Positions 43,803 to 52,539 of a stretch of DNA of 64,000 bases are shown here, one piece after another. The notes below the pieces were generated by a model. It was not told the origin of the DNA, did not search any database, and saw only the letters and a program-made list of their open reading frames with translations. The stretch spans positions 1-64,000 of the forward strand of contig JAIPGP010000001.1 in the NCBI GenBank assembly GCA_021735645.1, written 5' to 3'. The position numbers and the translations under genes were made by a program. The stretch is from Candidatus Cloacimonadota bacterium (GTDB lineage Bacteria > Cloacimonadota > Cloacimonadia > Cloacimonadales > TCS61). The first letter of the stretch is position 1. Each line of letters begins with the position of its first letter.

Positions 43803-45710
43803 ATGCAATACGATAAACATGGCGTTCTGGAAAGACGGGAAATGCGTTATGAAACTGACCGTCCCCAGGCAGAATACCCCATAAAAATTCAAGACCTTAC
43901 CTTCCGTGACGGGCATCAATCTTTATTTGCCACCCGCGGTAGAACAGAAGATATGCTGCCCGTGGCAGAGAGAATGGATGAAATAGGCTTCTATTCCATG
44001 GAAGTTTGGGGTGGAGCCACCTTTGACACCATGCACCGCTATCTGGCAGAAGACCCCTGGGAAAGGATCAGAACCCTTAAAAATTACATTAAGAAAACTC
44101 CATTTTCCATGCTGCTGCGTGGTCAAAATCTGGTGGGTTACCGTAATTATGCTGATGATGTGGTTGATAATTTTGTCCAGCGAGCTGCTGATAACGGTAT
44201 AGACATCTTCCGCGTATTTGATGCCCTGAATGATTTCCGCAATTTTGAAGCTGCCGCAAAAGTGATCAAGCGCAATGACAAGCACTTTCAAGGCACCATC
44301 TGCTATTCGCTTACTGAAATGAGAATGGGTGGTGAAACCTATAACATAGATTACTACCTGAATAAGGCAAAAGAACTGGAAGCGATGGATGTAGATTCTA
44401 TCTGTATCAAAGATATGGCTGGCTTAGTAGCTCCGTATGATGCCTATAACCTGGTGAAAGCTTTGAAAGCTCAAACTGATATTCCTATCCATTTGCACAC
44501 GCACTTCACTTCCGGTATGGGTGATCTCTCCCTACTGAAAGCAATTGAAGCCGGCGTGGATATCATTGATACCTGTATGTCACCTTATGCCTATCGCACC
44601 TCTCATCCCGCTGTGGAACCACTGGTGATCACGCTGCTGGGCACGAACCGCGACACTGGCTTTGACATCAAAAAACTCGCTGATATCAGTAAAGACATGG
44701 AAAAAACCATCCCTAAATACAAGCACTTTGCTAATGACACTAAATTCTCTATTATAGATACAAATGTGATCCTGCATCAAACACCCGGTGGTATGCTCAG
44801 TAATCTGGTGAACCAGTTGCGCCAAATGGATGAACTTGATAAGCTGGATGATGTTTTTGAAGAACTCCCAAAAGTTCGCTTAGACCTGGGTCAAGTTCCT
44901 TTAGTGACGCCTACAAGTCAAATCGTAGGCATTCAAACTGTCAATAATGTGCTCTATGATAAAGAAGAAGAATACACCCAAATCACGCAGCAGGTAAAAG
45001 ACCTCTGCTTTGGGCTTTATGGCAAAACTACTCTGCCCATAAATTCTGAAGTGCAAAAGAAAGCACTTAAAGATTATCCTCGCGGGGAAACTCCTATTTC
45101 CTGCCGTCCCGGTGATGAGCTGGAACCGGAAATGCCTCAGGTAAGAGAAGACGCCAAAGGACTGGCAAAAGACCTCGATGATGAACTTATCGTTGCGCTG
45201 TATCCAGTAACTGGTAAGCGTTTCCTGAAATGGAAATACGGTATGACAGATATCCCCGAAGAAGCCAAAGCTAAAACCATAGAACAGGTGAAAGAAGAAG
45301 AAGAACTGGTGAGAAAAGTGCTCTCCGGTGAACTGCAGTCTGCCGGAAAATCACCGGAAAATGTGGCTACCAGACCTTTTGATGTATATGTGGATGGTGA
45401 ATTATTCCACGTGGAAGTAGCAGACCCTCAGGATAAAAAGGGATTTGCTCCCCACAAAAAAGCAGAAAGCAGCAGCTCAGATGCACATACTGACGGTGAA
45501 AAAGTGCTCACAGCACCCATTCCCGGCATGATCAATGAACTCAAAGTGAAAGTGGGCGATACAGTGAAAGAAGGTGACACTGTCCTGGTACTGGAAGCCA
45601 TGAAAATGTTCAACAACCTGGAAGTGAAATTTGCCGGAACAGTTAAAGAGATCAAAGTTGACGTAGGAGATTCTGTAGGAAAAGGCGACGTTCTGATCAG
45701 CTTTGAATAA
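43803..45710 (+). CDS. Pyruvate/oxaloacetate carboxyltransferase (5S-like) fused to biotinyl domain
   Basis: A 635-residue protein. Residues about 25-300 are the TIM barrel of the 5S/OadA/PycB family, with QDLTFRDGHQSL (metal-binding Asp), the carbamylated-Lys candidate in SICIKDMAGL and metal ligands HLHTHFT. Residues about 300-520 are the conserved carboxylase domain. An Ala/Lys/Ser-rich linker leads to a biotinyl domain (about 565-635) with the target Lys601 in EAMKM. Together with the 12S-like subunit it can move carboxyl between oxaloacetate/pyruvate and methylmalonyl-CoA/propionyl-CoA, linking the two without ATP. The AGGA site precedes ATG 43803. Confidence 0.93.
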   Translation: MQYDKHGVLERREMRYETDRPQAEYPIKIQDLTFRDGHQSLFATRGRTEDMLPVAERMDEIGFYSMEVWGGATFDTMHRYLAEDPWERIRTLKNYIKKTPFSMLLRGQNLVGYRNYADDVVDNFVQRAADNGIDIFRVFDALNDFRNFEAAAKVIKRNDKHFQGTICYSLTEMRMGGETYNIDYYLNKAKELEAMDVDSICIKDMAGLVAPYDAYNLVKALKAQTDIPIHLHTHFTSGMGDLSLLKAIEAGVDIIDTCMSPYAYRTSHPAVEPLVITLLGTNRDTGFDIKKLADISKDMEKTIPKYKHFANDTKFSIIDTNVILHQTPGGMLSNLVNQLRQMDELDKLDDVFEELPKVRLDLGQVPLVTPTSQIVGIQTVNNVLYDKEEEYTQITQQVKDLCFGLYGKTTLPINSEVQKKALKDYPRGETPISCRPGDELEPEMPQVREDAKGLAKDLDDELIVALYPVTGKRFLKWKYGMTDIPEEAKAKTIEQVKEEEELVRKVLSGELQSAGKSPENVATRPFDVYVDGELFHVEVADPQDKKGFAPHKKAESSSSDAHTDGEKVLTAPIPGMINELKVKVGDTVKEGDTVLVLEAMKMFNNLEVKFAGTVKEIKVDVGDSVGKGDVLISFE

Positions 45711-45721
45711 ATAATTTATAT

Positions 45722-45759
45722 AATCCACGGCTGTATTAAGCAGTCGTGGATTTTTTTTT
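45722..45759 (+). terminator. Rho-independent terminator of the transcarboxylase operon
   Basis: AATCCACGGCTG / CAGTCGTGGATT form a 12-bp stem (one G-U pair) with a 7-nt loop, followed by a run of nine T. It starts 12 nt after the stop of the 5S-like gene. Confidence 0.92.
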
Positions 45760-45780
45760 ATGTAAAACCACAGAGGACTA

Positions 45781-46092
45781 ATGTACACATCAACAATGCG
45801 TTATGAATTTAAAATTGATAAATTTGCTGAAGCCTGTGAAATCTGGGAAAATAAAGTGCTCGCTTTAGCAGCAAAACAGCCCGGATTTGTCCGTATGCAG
45901 TTTCTTGTGCAACCTGATAAGGGTATTGCTCTGGCAATAGGCACCTGGGAATCCCAGATCGCTGCCCAGAATTTCATGAAAACCGGAGTCTTCAAAGACC
46001 TGCTGGAAGACCTGAAAGATTTCTCACTCTCACAGCCTCAGCCGGAAATCTGGGTCCTCAAATACTACCGTAGCTTAATCGTCCCCGATTAA
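45781..46092 (+). CDS. ABM-domain (antibiotic biosynthesis monooxygenase-like) protein
   Basis: A 103-residue dimeric ferredoxin-like fold protein of the ABM family. Typical blocks are RYEFKIDKFAEACEIWENKV, PGFVRMQFLVQPDK and the TWESQIAAQNFMKT helix. Members include small monooxygenases, haem-degrading enzymes and proteins of unknown role; no diagnostic residue lets me choose. It starts after the terminator and is probably monocistronic. The stop codon TAA and last six codons lie inside the dispersed palindromic repeat at 46073-46094, so the repeat has set the protein's C-terminus (SLIVPD). Confidence 0.65.
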   Translation: MYTSTMRYEFKIDKFAEACEIWENKVLALAAKQPGFVRMQFLVQPDKGIALAIGTWESQIAAQNFMKTGVFKDLLEDLKDFSLSQPQPEIWVLKYYRSLIVPD

Positions 46093-46094
46093 GC
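46073..46094. repeat. Dispersed palindromic repeat, copy 2
   Basis: GCTTAATCG-TCCC-CGATTAAGC: same stem and TCCC loop as copy 1 (41220-41241), except that the loop-closing pair is G-C instead of C-G, a compensatory change. It spans the stop codon of the ABM gene and lies just past the 3' end of the broken secreted-protein gene. Confidence 0.7.
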
Positions 46095-46122
46095 ATTTAT
46101 AAGATAAAACCTCCAGGCATAG

Positions 46123-47218
46123 TCAGACCACATTTTCCTCATTCCAATCCTGAGGTCCAACCTCTGCATCTATATAAATCCCGGCAGCACAATCAAATAA
46201 TGTATCACTGTGTGTACCGCTAAAGTTCATATTGGTAATGTCAAATTCCACATAAACCTGGTTTTTGATATAGTCATAACTCCACTGATAGCTTATTTGA
46301 CGTACCGCAATGTTCAGGGGATAATGTTCGCTTTGCATACTGCCGGAGCCATAATCTCTTTGACCACCAGTTCCAAATGGACTGTAATCATAATAATATG
46401 CCATAAAATCCTGCTCTGATAACGGAAAACCATCCTCATCTACTAAGCCATCACAGTCATCATCATATTCTCTTGTATAAGAGTAATATCCATTGCTGGG
46501 ATCCTCTGACAGGTCCATAAATGACAGCGGAAACCAGATTTCAGAATTTTCTAATACTGGTTCAAAAGCATAGGGCTGAAAATTATACAGATAATTTTCT
46601 CCAAAACCCGCAAAAACCACAGGCAACTTATTACTGGAACGAAAAGGAAAAGCTATTCCTGCTGGATCTTCATCAATACATCCATCACCATCATCATCAT
46701 AGCCCCCGGTGTATTCAGATGTAGAGGTCTCTATTACTATATCCTGTTCATTAAACATTTTTGATATTGATTAGCTAATATCTCAGATTCCAATGGATTA
46801 TAAGCAGGTAGTAACTCCTATATATCAAGATCACTATCATAACCCACAGTTGTTAATGTATCAACTATCAGACGCAAATCCGGCGTCCAGTTCGGGTCAC
46901 TCATAGGAACAGCATCCCCTTCATCTAAAGGTGGGTAATGCAACCAGTATAATCTTCGACCCCAGGCATCTCTTCTCACTTTTTTCGCACCAAACCAGAT
47001 AGACCATGTCTTTAGTCTGTCAATGCCCTATTAGCCGGATACTCCAGGGAAGGAAAACCTTCTCCATTGGAACCTATTGTTCCATAATTACTCACCCTTA
47101 ATTCCAGATTTCCCACACTGTGAACTTTTGATTTATCTAAAACCCTATCCGAATTATCTGAGTAACAATTAACACTGATAAGTGCTGATAAAAGAAATAA
47201 AATAATCCCAATCTTCAT
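46123..47218 (-). pseudogene. Broken secreted-protein gene (multiple frame lesions)
   Basis: On the minus strand the gene begins with a signal peptide (MKIGIILFLLSALISVNCYS) and continues SNYGTIGSNGEGFPSLEYPANR, then shifts frame near 47030 into GIDRLK...SIWFGAKKVRRDAWGRRLYW. In that frame a TAG replaces a codon before ELLPAYNPLE (about 46820), a second shift occurs before the NEQDIVIE segment (about 46750), and the frame ends at TGA 46123 after GPQDWNEENVV without any sorting domain. The third segment has calcium-binding-like DDDGDGCIDED and DDDCDGLVDEDG motifs. The parts join into one recognisable large surface protein of the type common in Cloacimonadota, so this is a decayed and 3'-truncated copy. 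Confidence 0.85.
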
Positions 47219-47390
47219 TGCCTCAACCCCCTGATTCTATAATTATTTAATTCTATATCAAATATCTATATCCTATCAGTCAAGCTATATTTGCACTTTA
47301 GGGGCTAAGTGATTGGGGATGTATGGGTCTTACATGTTTTATATATTCTATATTGGGTGGTCAACTGGTTGAAATTATATATTTAGAATG

Positions 47391-47430
47391 AAAAAGCCCG
47401 GCAAAAGATATCAATCTATTGCCGGGCTTT
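47391..47430 (-). terminator. Rho-independent terminator of the adhesin-like gene
   Basis: Stem AAAGCCCGGCAA / TTGCCGGGCTTT (12 bp) with a 14-nt loop; on the minus strand it runs into TTTTT and lies 29 nt past the stop at 47459. Confidence 0.9.
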
Positions 47431-47458
47431 ACTATTTACCTAATAGTGATCAGGTCAA

Positions 47459-50311
47459 TTACTTGAGCATGATCATCTTATTAGTTACAGTCTGATTTCC
47501 AGTTTCCAGTTTGTAGAAATAAATACCACTGGTAACAGGACTATCGTTATCATCAGTACCATTCCAGGTTATATATTTAGTTCCGGCAGTAACAACGCCA
47601 TCAACTAAAGTATTAACCAGCTGACCCTTAACATTGTAAACCTTAAGGCTAGCGTATCCATCAGTTGGGATATTGTAAGCGATAGTGGTTTCAGGGTTGA
47701 AGGGGTTAGGATAATTGCTGACAGCAGCAGTAGCTGGTGCGATTTCTTCTGGTTCATTACCTGGGGTAGGTAAGATGATCGCGCGGATCATAATGTTACC
47801 TTCAGTAACTTCCTGCCACTGGTTAGCAACAGTTTTCCAGCTTTGACCCACGTTATCAGTATCAAAACCGATAGAAGCAAGGTTAGCCATCTCGAATATA
47901 GCTACATAGAAGCTGCCTGAACTGAATGTGAGAGCCTGGTGATGTTCTTCGGGAATTACTATAGTATTCCAGCCGACATGCAGATCATCAGTACTAATAT
48001 TGAACTGAGCAAGCTGAACAGCACCGGGCATTCCACCTTCATCAGGGAATACACGGAATACAAACTGACCAATATTCATTTCTTCGATATACACTTTAAT
48101 ATGAGTAAGAGTTCGTGAACTTGGAAGAGCTGGAGAGAATTTCACAGCCATATACTGAGCGATTCCCACATTGAGACCTTCTTCGGCAGTGCCATCATCA
48201 TAAGCGATTTCTTCAGCTTCAGCAGGCATGATATATGCCATAGCTTCATTACTGGCAGCACCATCAAGTCCGTCATAAAGTGCAGTAACTACATAATAGT
48301 TCCAGACACCCTCAGTTGGAGTTTCATCCAGGAAAGTAGGAGTATCTGAAGGATCTACAGTTCCGATATTCATGTAATCTTCACCGCTGGTAAGTGAGTG
48401 CCACACATTGTAGCCAGTCACATTACGGTTAAGAGTAGTTGTATTATTTGCCATGACTCTGCCGCCATCGACATAAGCATGTATATTCCAGTTGTAATCC
48501 AGACCTAAACCAGCCATTGACTGCCAGGCACCAGGAGAAGTAGCAATCCAGTCACCTTTACCAACAACGGCAGGACCGGCATCAGTACCGCAGCTATACT
48601 GACCGGCAGCATGAGTTACTTCATAACCGATCCAGTATTCAGTACCGCTGGCAATAGTGATAGGAGTATCAAGATCAAGAGTTACCCAGTCAGCACCAGT
48701 AGCGGTGAAAGTCTGACTAAGCAGTTCTGTTCCGGCATTTGAGCCTTCCCAGATATGAAGAGCCATAGAAGAAGGAACATCATTGATGTATAATTCCACC
48801 TGAGTGAACTGCCCACCAACATAAGCCATCAAATCTCCTGGATCGAAACTGGCAGCACAATACATAGTACCACCATTAGTGAGACCTATAGCATCATCAT
48901 TAGTTCCGTTATCCCATTGCAGCCAGCCTTCTTCTCCACCTTCAGAGATAGGATCCCAGGAAAGAAGAACCTGACTATCTTCTGTGACTTCTGACATCAG
49001 ATTTTCCGGAGCTGGTCCCAGATATACTTCCTGCATTACATAGAAATTATCAATTCTGAGACCACCGGGAACTACTTCATCAGAAGTATTTGAATGCATA
49101 CCAAAGCGGAACTGAACATCGCGTCCAGCCAGCATTGAAATGTCAGCATATTCCACACCCCAGCCTTCGGTAAAGAGGGTCCAGGTAGTAACAGCACCAG
49201 TAAATACATAATTATCAATATTCGGATCATTGAGGGGATTAGAAATTGAATTCCATCCAGTCCAAGCACCACCAGCAGGCATTGAACGAACTTCTACATG
49301 CACATAATCACAATCAGGGAAAGTACCTGCATCAAGTAGAGTTTCGACATAAACATCCCAGGTGAAAATACCATCATCTGGCAGATGAAATTCTGGAGAA
49401 ATAACAAAATTGCTCATACCTGGCAAGTAAGTGTCTGTACCATCATCAAAGCAGCCCACAGCATTTGTTGGGCTGGGAGCCATAGCGTCTTCATACACGT
49501 GCCAGAGATTTCCAACGACAGCTCCGCCATATCCAGGAACCATTTGTGCATCACCGGCAGCACCATCTCCATCAGAAACGAATTGTCCGGCATCAGTATC
49601 AATTTCGATGTCATCAAGTTTAAAACCAAACATGCTTGGGTCATCAGCAGTGTTATAGGCAGGATCGGAAGCAAAAGCAAAACGAATTTTTACAGCGTCA
49701 CCAGCATAAGCTGAAAGATCAAAGTTTGCTTCAGTCCAGTTTACCCAGTTAGTTGAACTTCCCCAGCCAGGAATGTTCACGCCTTCATTAAATTCATAAC
49801 CGAATGAATAGAAACTTGTGCCATTATAGGCAGGAGTTCCTGCAATGGGTGTCCAGGTGTTGCCGCCATCAGTAGATATACGGACATTGGCACCATCCCA
49901 GGCATTGTATGGTGGGTCTCCACCTGTGTCTTCGCAGCTAAGTGCAAACATGAAGTTCAATTCCGGGTTAGTTGCTGCAAGTGTAAGAGTGGGGGTATCC
50001 AGAACCAGATAACGGTGATCTGTATAACCACCCAGGTCTTCGTCACCCATCCACCATGAATTGCCATCATAGGCTCCTACGTCACTAATGTGCCATTCTT
50101 CATTCCAGTCTGTTGGAGCGGTTTCGTCATAGTATTCCCATTCTCCTATTCCACCTTCAAAATCTTCCTCAGTAATCGTGATAAAATCACGCATATGAGA
50201 ATTTTGACGGCTTAAAGGGGTAGGGTTAACATCTTTAACTCTTACCACATTGTTAGCAAACAGAACGGAAGCCAAAGCGACAACCAATAAAACAGTGAGT
50301 AATTTTTTCAT
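47459..50311 (-). CDS. Large secreted adhesin-like protein with type IX-type sorting domain
   Basis: A 950-residue exported protein. Signal peptide is about 1-19 (SVLFANN). Two jelly-roll, MAM/cleaved-adhesin-like domains (about 45-235 and 240-425) repeat blocks such as NPELNFMFALSCED and FGFKLDDIEID / GGLRIDNFYV. A fibronectin-like segment with VLLSWDPISEGG follows, then two further beta domains (about 455-600 and 690-855). The C-terminal domain begins NYPNPFNPETTI and ends TSGIYFYKLETGNQTVTNKMIMLK, the FlgD-like/T9SS sorting signature. The Asp/Gly/Trp-rich, Lys-poor composition fits a cell-surface protein, perhaps a substrate-binding adhesin. It has its own strong promoter and terminator. 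Confidence 0.88.
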   Translation of the reverse strand: MKKLLTVLLVVALASVLFANNVVRVKDVNPTPLSRQNSHMRDFITITEEDFEGGIGEWEYYDETAPTDWNEEWHISDVGAYDGNSWWMGDEDLGGYTDHRYLVLDTPTLTLAATNPELNFMFALSCEDTGGDPPYNAWDGANVRISTDGGNTWTPIAGTPAYNGTSFYSFGYEFNEGVNIPGWGSSTNWVNWTEANFDLSAYAGDAVKIRFAFASDPAYNTADDPSMFGFKLDDIEIDTDAGQFVSDGDGAAGDAQMVPGYGGAVVGNLWHVYEDAMAPSPTNAVGCFDDGTDTYLPGMSNFVISPEFHLPDDGIFTWDVYVETLLDAGTFPDCDYVHVEVRSMPAGGAWTGWNSISNPLNDPNIDNYVFTGAVTTWTLFTEGWGVEYADISMLAGRDVQFRFGMHSNTSDEVVPGGLRIDNFYVMQEVYLGPAPENLMSEVTEDSQVLLSWDPISEGGEEGWLQWDNGTNDDAIGLTNGGTMYCAASFDPGDLMAYVGGQFTQVELYINDVPSSMALHIWEGSNAGTELLSQTFTATGADWVTLDLDTPITIASGTEYWIGYEVTHAAGQYSCGTDAGPAVVGKGDWIATSPGAWQSMAGLGLDYNWNIHAYVDGGRVMANNTTTLNRNVTGYNVWHSLTSGEDYMNIGTVDPSDTPTFLDETPTEGVWNYYVVTALYDGLDGAASNEAMAYIMPAEAEEIAYDDGTAEEGLNVGIAQYMAVKFSPALPSSRTLTHIKVYIEEMNIGQFVFRVFPDEGGMPGAVQLAQFNISTDDLHVGWNTIVIPEEHHQALTFSSGSFYVAIFEMANLASIGFDTDNVGQSWKTVANQWQEVTEGNIMIRAIILPTPGNEPEEIAPATAAVSNYPNPFNPETTIAYNIPTDGYASLKVYNVKGQLVNTLVDGVVTAGTKYITWNGTDDNDSPVTSGIYFYKLETGNQTVTNKMIMLK

Positions 50312-50364
50312 TACTATCCTCCTTAGAAATATAATCTCATTTATCTTGGAGATACTTACATCTT

Positions 50365-50393
50365 TTTATATCAAAACCCTTATTTTTTGTCAA
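50365..50393 (-). promoter_or_regulatory. Strong sigma70 promoter of the adhesin-like gene
   Basis: On the minus strand TTGACA (perfect -35), 17 nt, TATAAA. The start would be near 50358, leaving a leader of about 47 nt; AAGGAGG precedes the ATG at 50311. Confidence 0.8.
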
Positions 50394-50486
50394 ATATTTT
50401 CCTTAATATTTTTCAAAGTGTAAAGAAAAGCTCATTTTCTTACTATTAGAGTTAAGATGTTCATTAGCCATAAGTATAATACCCTA

Positions 50487-51485
50487 TTAATCTTCCGCCA
50501 TCAATTTGAGGAGATCAATTACTCTTTGAGAATATCCCCATTCATTGTCATACCAGCTGAGCAGTTTTATCATCCTGCCATTGACCATAGTGCTTTTGGC
50601 ATCAAAGATAGAACTGTGAGGATTATGGATAATATCAGTGGAAACCAGCGGTTCTTCAGAATATTCCAGAATATTTTTCAGGTGCCCCTGAGCAGCATCT
50701 TTCATCAGAGTATTTATCTCATCAATGGAAGTATTGCGTTCCACATAGATAACAACATCAACCAGTGAAGCATCAGGAGTGGGCACTCTCACGGCAAGTC
50801 CATCGATCTTACCCTGCAGTGCAGGTATCACTTTACCGGTAGCAACTGCTGCCCCGGTGGAAGTGGGAACGATATTTATTGCTGCTGAACGGGCGCGACG
50901 CAGGTCACTATGCGGTGCATCAATGAGTCTCTGGTCACCGGTATAACTGTGAATAGTGGTCATAAAGGCACTTTCCACTTCAAAATTATCTGTGATCACT
51001 TTCATTATAGGAGCCAGACAATTTGTCGTACAGGAAGCATTGGAAACTATTTCATGCTCTGGTTTAAGGGAATCATCATTCACACCTAATACGATTGTGG
51101 CATCAACGTCATCTTTGGCTGGAGCAGAAATAACCACTTTTTTAGCACCGGCTTCCAGATGTTTTGCTGCCTGAGCCCGTTTGCGGAACACACCAGATGA
51201 TTCTACAACATAATCAACTTCGAGTTCCATCCAGGGCAAGTTCGCAGGGTCTTTTTCAGAGAACACTTTTATAACGCGATCATTAACTGTGATGGTAGTA
51301 TCTGTATGAGAAACGCTGGCATCTAAAGTACCGTGAACCGAATCACGTTTTAGTAAATAAGCCAGAGTAGGGGCATCTGTAAGATCATTGATCGCAACAA
51401 CATTGAATGTCTCGGACTGCAGCAGCATTCCGCGGAAAACCAGCCGTCCGATTCGTCCAAATCCATTTATGGCAATATTAAACAT
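50487..51485 (-). CDS. gap: Glyceraldehyde-3-phosphate dehydrogenase, type I
   Basis: A 332-residue enzyme, starting at ATG 51485 behind AAAAAGGAGA; an upstream in-frame ATG would add a 15-residue leader before the conserved IAINGFGRIGRLVFR. The NAD-binding Rossmann fold is N-terminal; the catalytic Cys152 lies in SNASCTTNCLAP and the catalytic His in the following HSYTGDQRLIDAPHSDLRRAR segment. WYDNEWGYSQRV near the end is typical. It interconverts glyceraldehyde 3-phosphate and 1,3-bisphosphoglycerate. It starts 20 nt after the aldolase stop, making a two-gene glycolysis/gluconeogenesis operon. Confidence 0.97.
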   Translation of the reverse strand: MFNIAINGFGRIGRLVFRGMLLQSETFNVVAINDLTDAPTLAYLLKRDSVHGTLDASVSHTDTTITVNDRVIKVFSEKDPANLPWMELEVDYVVESSGVFRKRAQAAKHLEAGAKKVVISAPAKDDVDATIVLGVNDDSLKPEHEIVSNASCTTNCLAPIMKVITDNFEVESAFMTTIHSYTGDQRLIDAPHSDLRRARSAAINIVPTSTGAAVATGKVIPALQGKIDGLAVRVPTPDASLVDVVIYVERNTSIDEINTLMKDAAQGHLKNILEYSEEPLVSTDIIHNPHSSIFDAKSTMVNGRMIKLLSWYDNEWGYSQRVIDLLKLMAED

Positions 51486-51504
51486 AATTTCTCCTTTTTG
51501 CGGG

Positions 51505-52479
51505 TTATAATAAAATAGATTTTCCGGCACTACCGGAAATTACCGTCAGTTCCTGTAAAGCGCGTGAGCAGTTTTCTTCTGCTTTCCCTATCCATTTACG
51601 GGGATCAAATCTTTTTTTATCGGGCATGTAGTCATGATCAGAGATACCAGCAGGTTTCACAATAGCGTCTTTTTCTTTTTCCCAATATGCCTGCACAGCA
51701 CTAGCCATTTCCATCTGATACATGGTATCTTTATTGATTTTCACCACACCATTGGCAATTGCATCCTGCTGCTGACGGGTAGTGAGCCCGCTGGCACCAT
51801 GCAGTACGATCCCGGTTTCCACATTATTAGCGATCAAGAGATCATCAATCTTTTTGATGAGGTCAAGCCTGAGGACAACTTCACTGCCTTTGGTAACTCC
51901 GTGATTTGTTCCCACACTGGCAGCAAAAAGATCAACCTTGGTTTTTTTAACAAACTCCAGAGCCTCCTCAGGATTAGTATAAAGTTCCGTGTCACTGACA
52001 ATTTCGTCTTCTGAGCCTTTTATGTAACCGATTTCACCTTCTACCAGCACGCCATATTTATGGGCAATTTTAACTACTTCAGCGGAGATGCGGATATTTT
52101 CAGAAAATTTCTCATGGGAAGCATCAATCATAACGCTGGTCACCAGATTGTTTTCCAGGCAATATACTATGAAATCAAAATAGTTTGGAGTAGCATGATC
52201 AATATGCAAACCTACCCCGGAATGTTTGAATTGCTGTGACAGAGTTTTAATCATAGTGCTGATCAGCTGGGCACCTGTATTCATATCTTTACTGTTTCCG
52301 GCTGCATATTTCACAGCACCGCTGCTCATTTGTAAAAGACCGTCAGATTTCGTCTGGTCATAGCCCTGCAAAATACCCCGTATCGTAAAATCAAATACGA
52401 CATTAGAAGCTATAATACCAAAACGCTGCTGCTTGGCTTTATGAAAAACAGCTTTCAGCTCTTCTCCTGAATAAAACAT
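51505..52479 (-). CDS. fba: Class II fructose-bisphosphate aldolase
   Basis: A 324-residue zinc aldolase. Zinc ligands lie in LHIDHATP, GEIGYIKG/GTNHG and VLHGASGL; the catalytic Asp is in IDHA and the phosphate-binding residues in GTNHGVTKG and KINKDT. MIDASHEKFSENI is the expected active-site loop. The sequence fits the longer class II branch. It splits fructose 1,6-bisphosphate to triose phosphates or condenses them. It precedes gap on the same transcript. The AAAGGGGGAAAAT site precedes ATG 52479. Confidence 0.95.
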   Translation of the reverse strand: MFYSGEELKAVFHKAKQQRFGIIASNVVFDFTIRGILQGYDQTKSDGLLQMSSGAVKYAAGNSKDMNTGAQLISTMIKTLSQQFKHSGVGLHIDHATPNYFDFIVYCLENNLVTSVMIDASHEKFSENIRISAEVVKIAHKYGVLVEGEIGYIKGSEDEIVSDTELYTNPEEALEFVKKTKVDLFAASVGTNHGVTKGSEVVLRLDLIKKIDDLLIANNVETGIVLHGASGLTTRQQQDAIANGVVKINKDTMYQMEMASAVQAYWEKEKDAIVKPAGISDHDYMPDKKRFDPRKWIGKAEENCSRALQELTVISGSAGKSILL

Positions 52480-52539
52480 ATTTTCCCCCTTTAAGAAAAA
52501 ATCTTATCTTAATACTATAATATAAGGATAATTTCGAAT

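Noticed and set aside
42050-45710. Sodium-pumping methylmalonyl-CoA or oxaloacetate decarboxylase
   Set aside because: The membrane beta subunit that defines the pump is not in the operon and a terminator closes it after the 5S-like gene; the 56-aa protein has no membrane helix.
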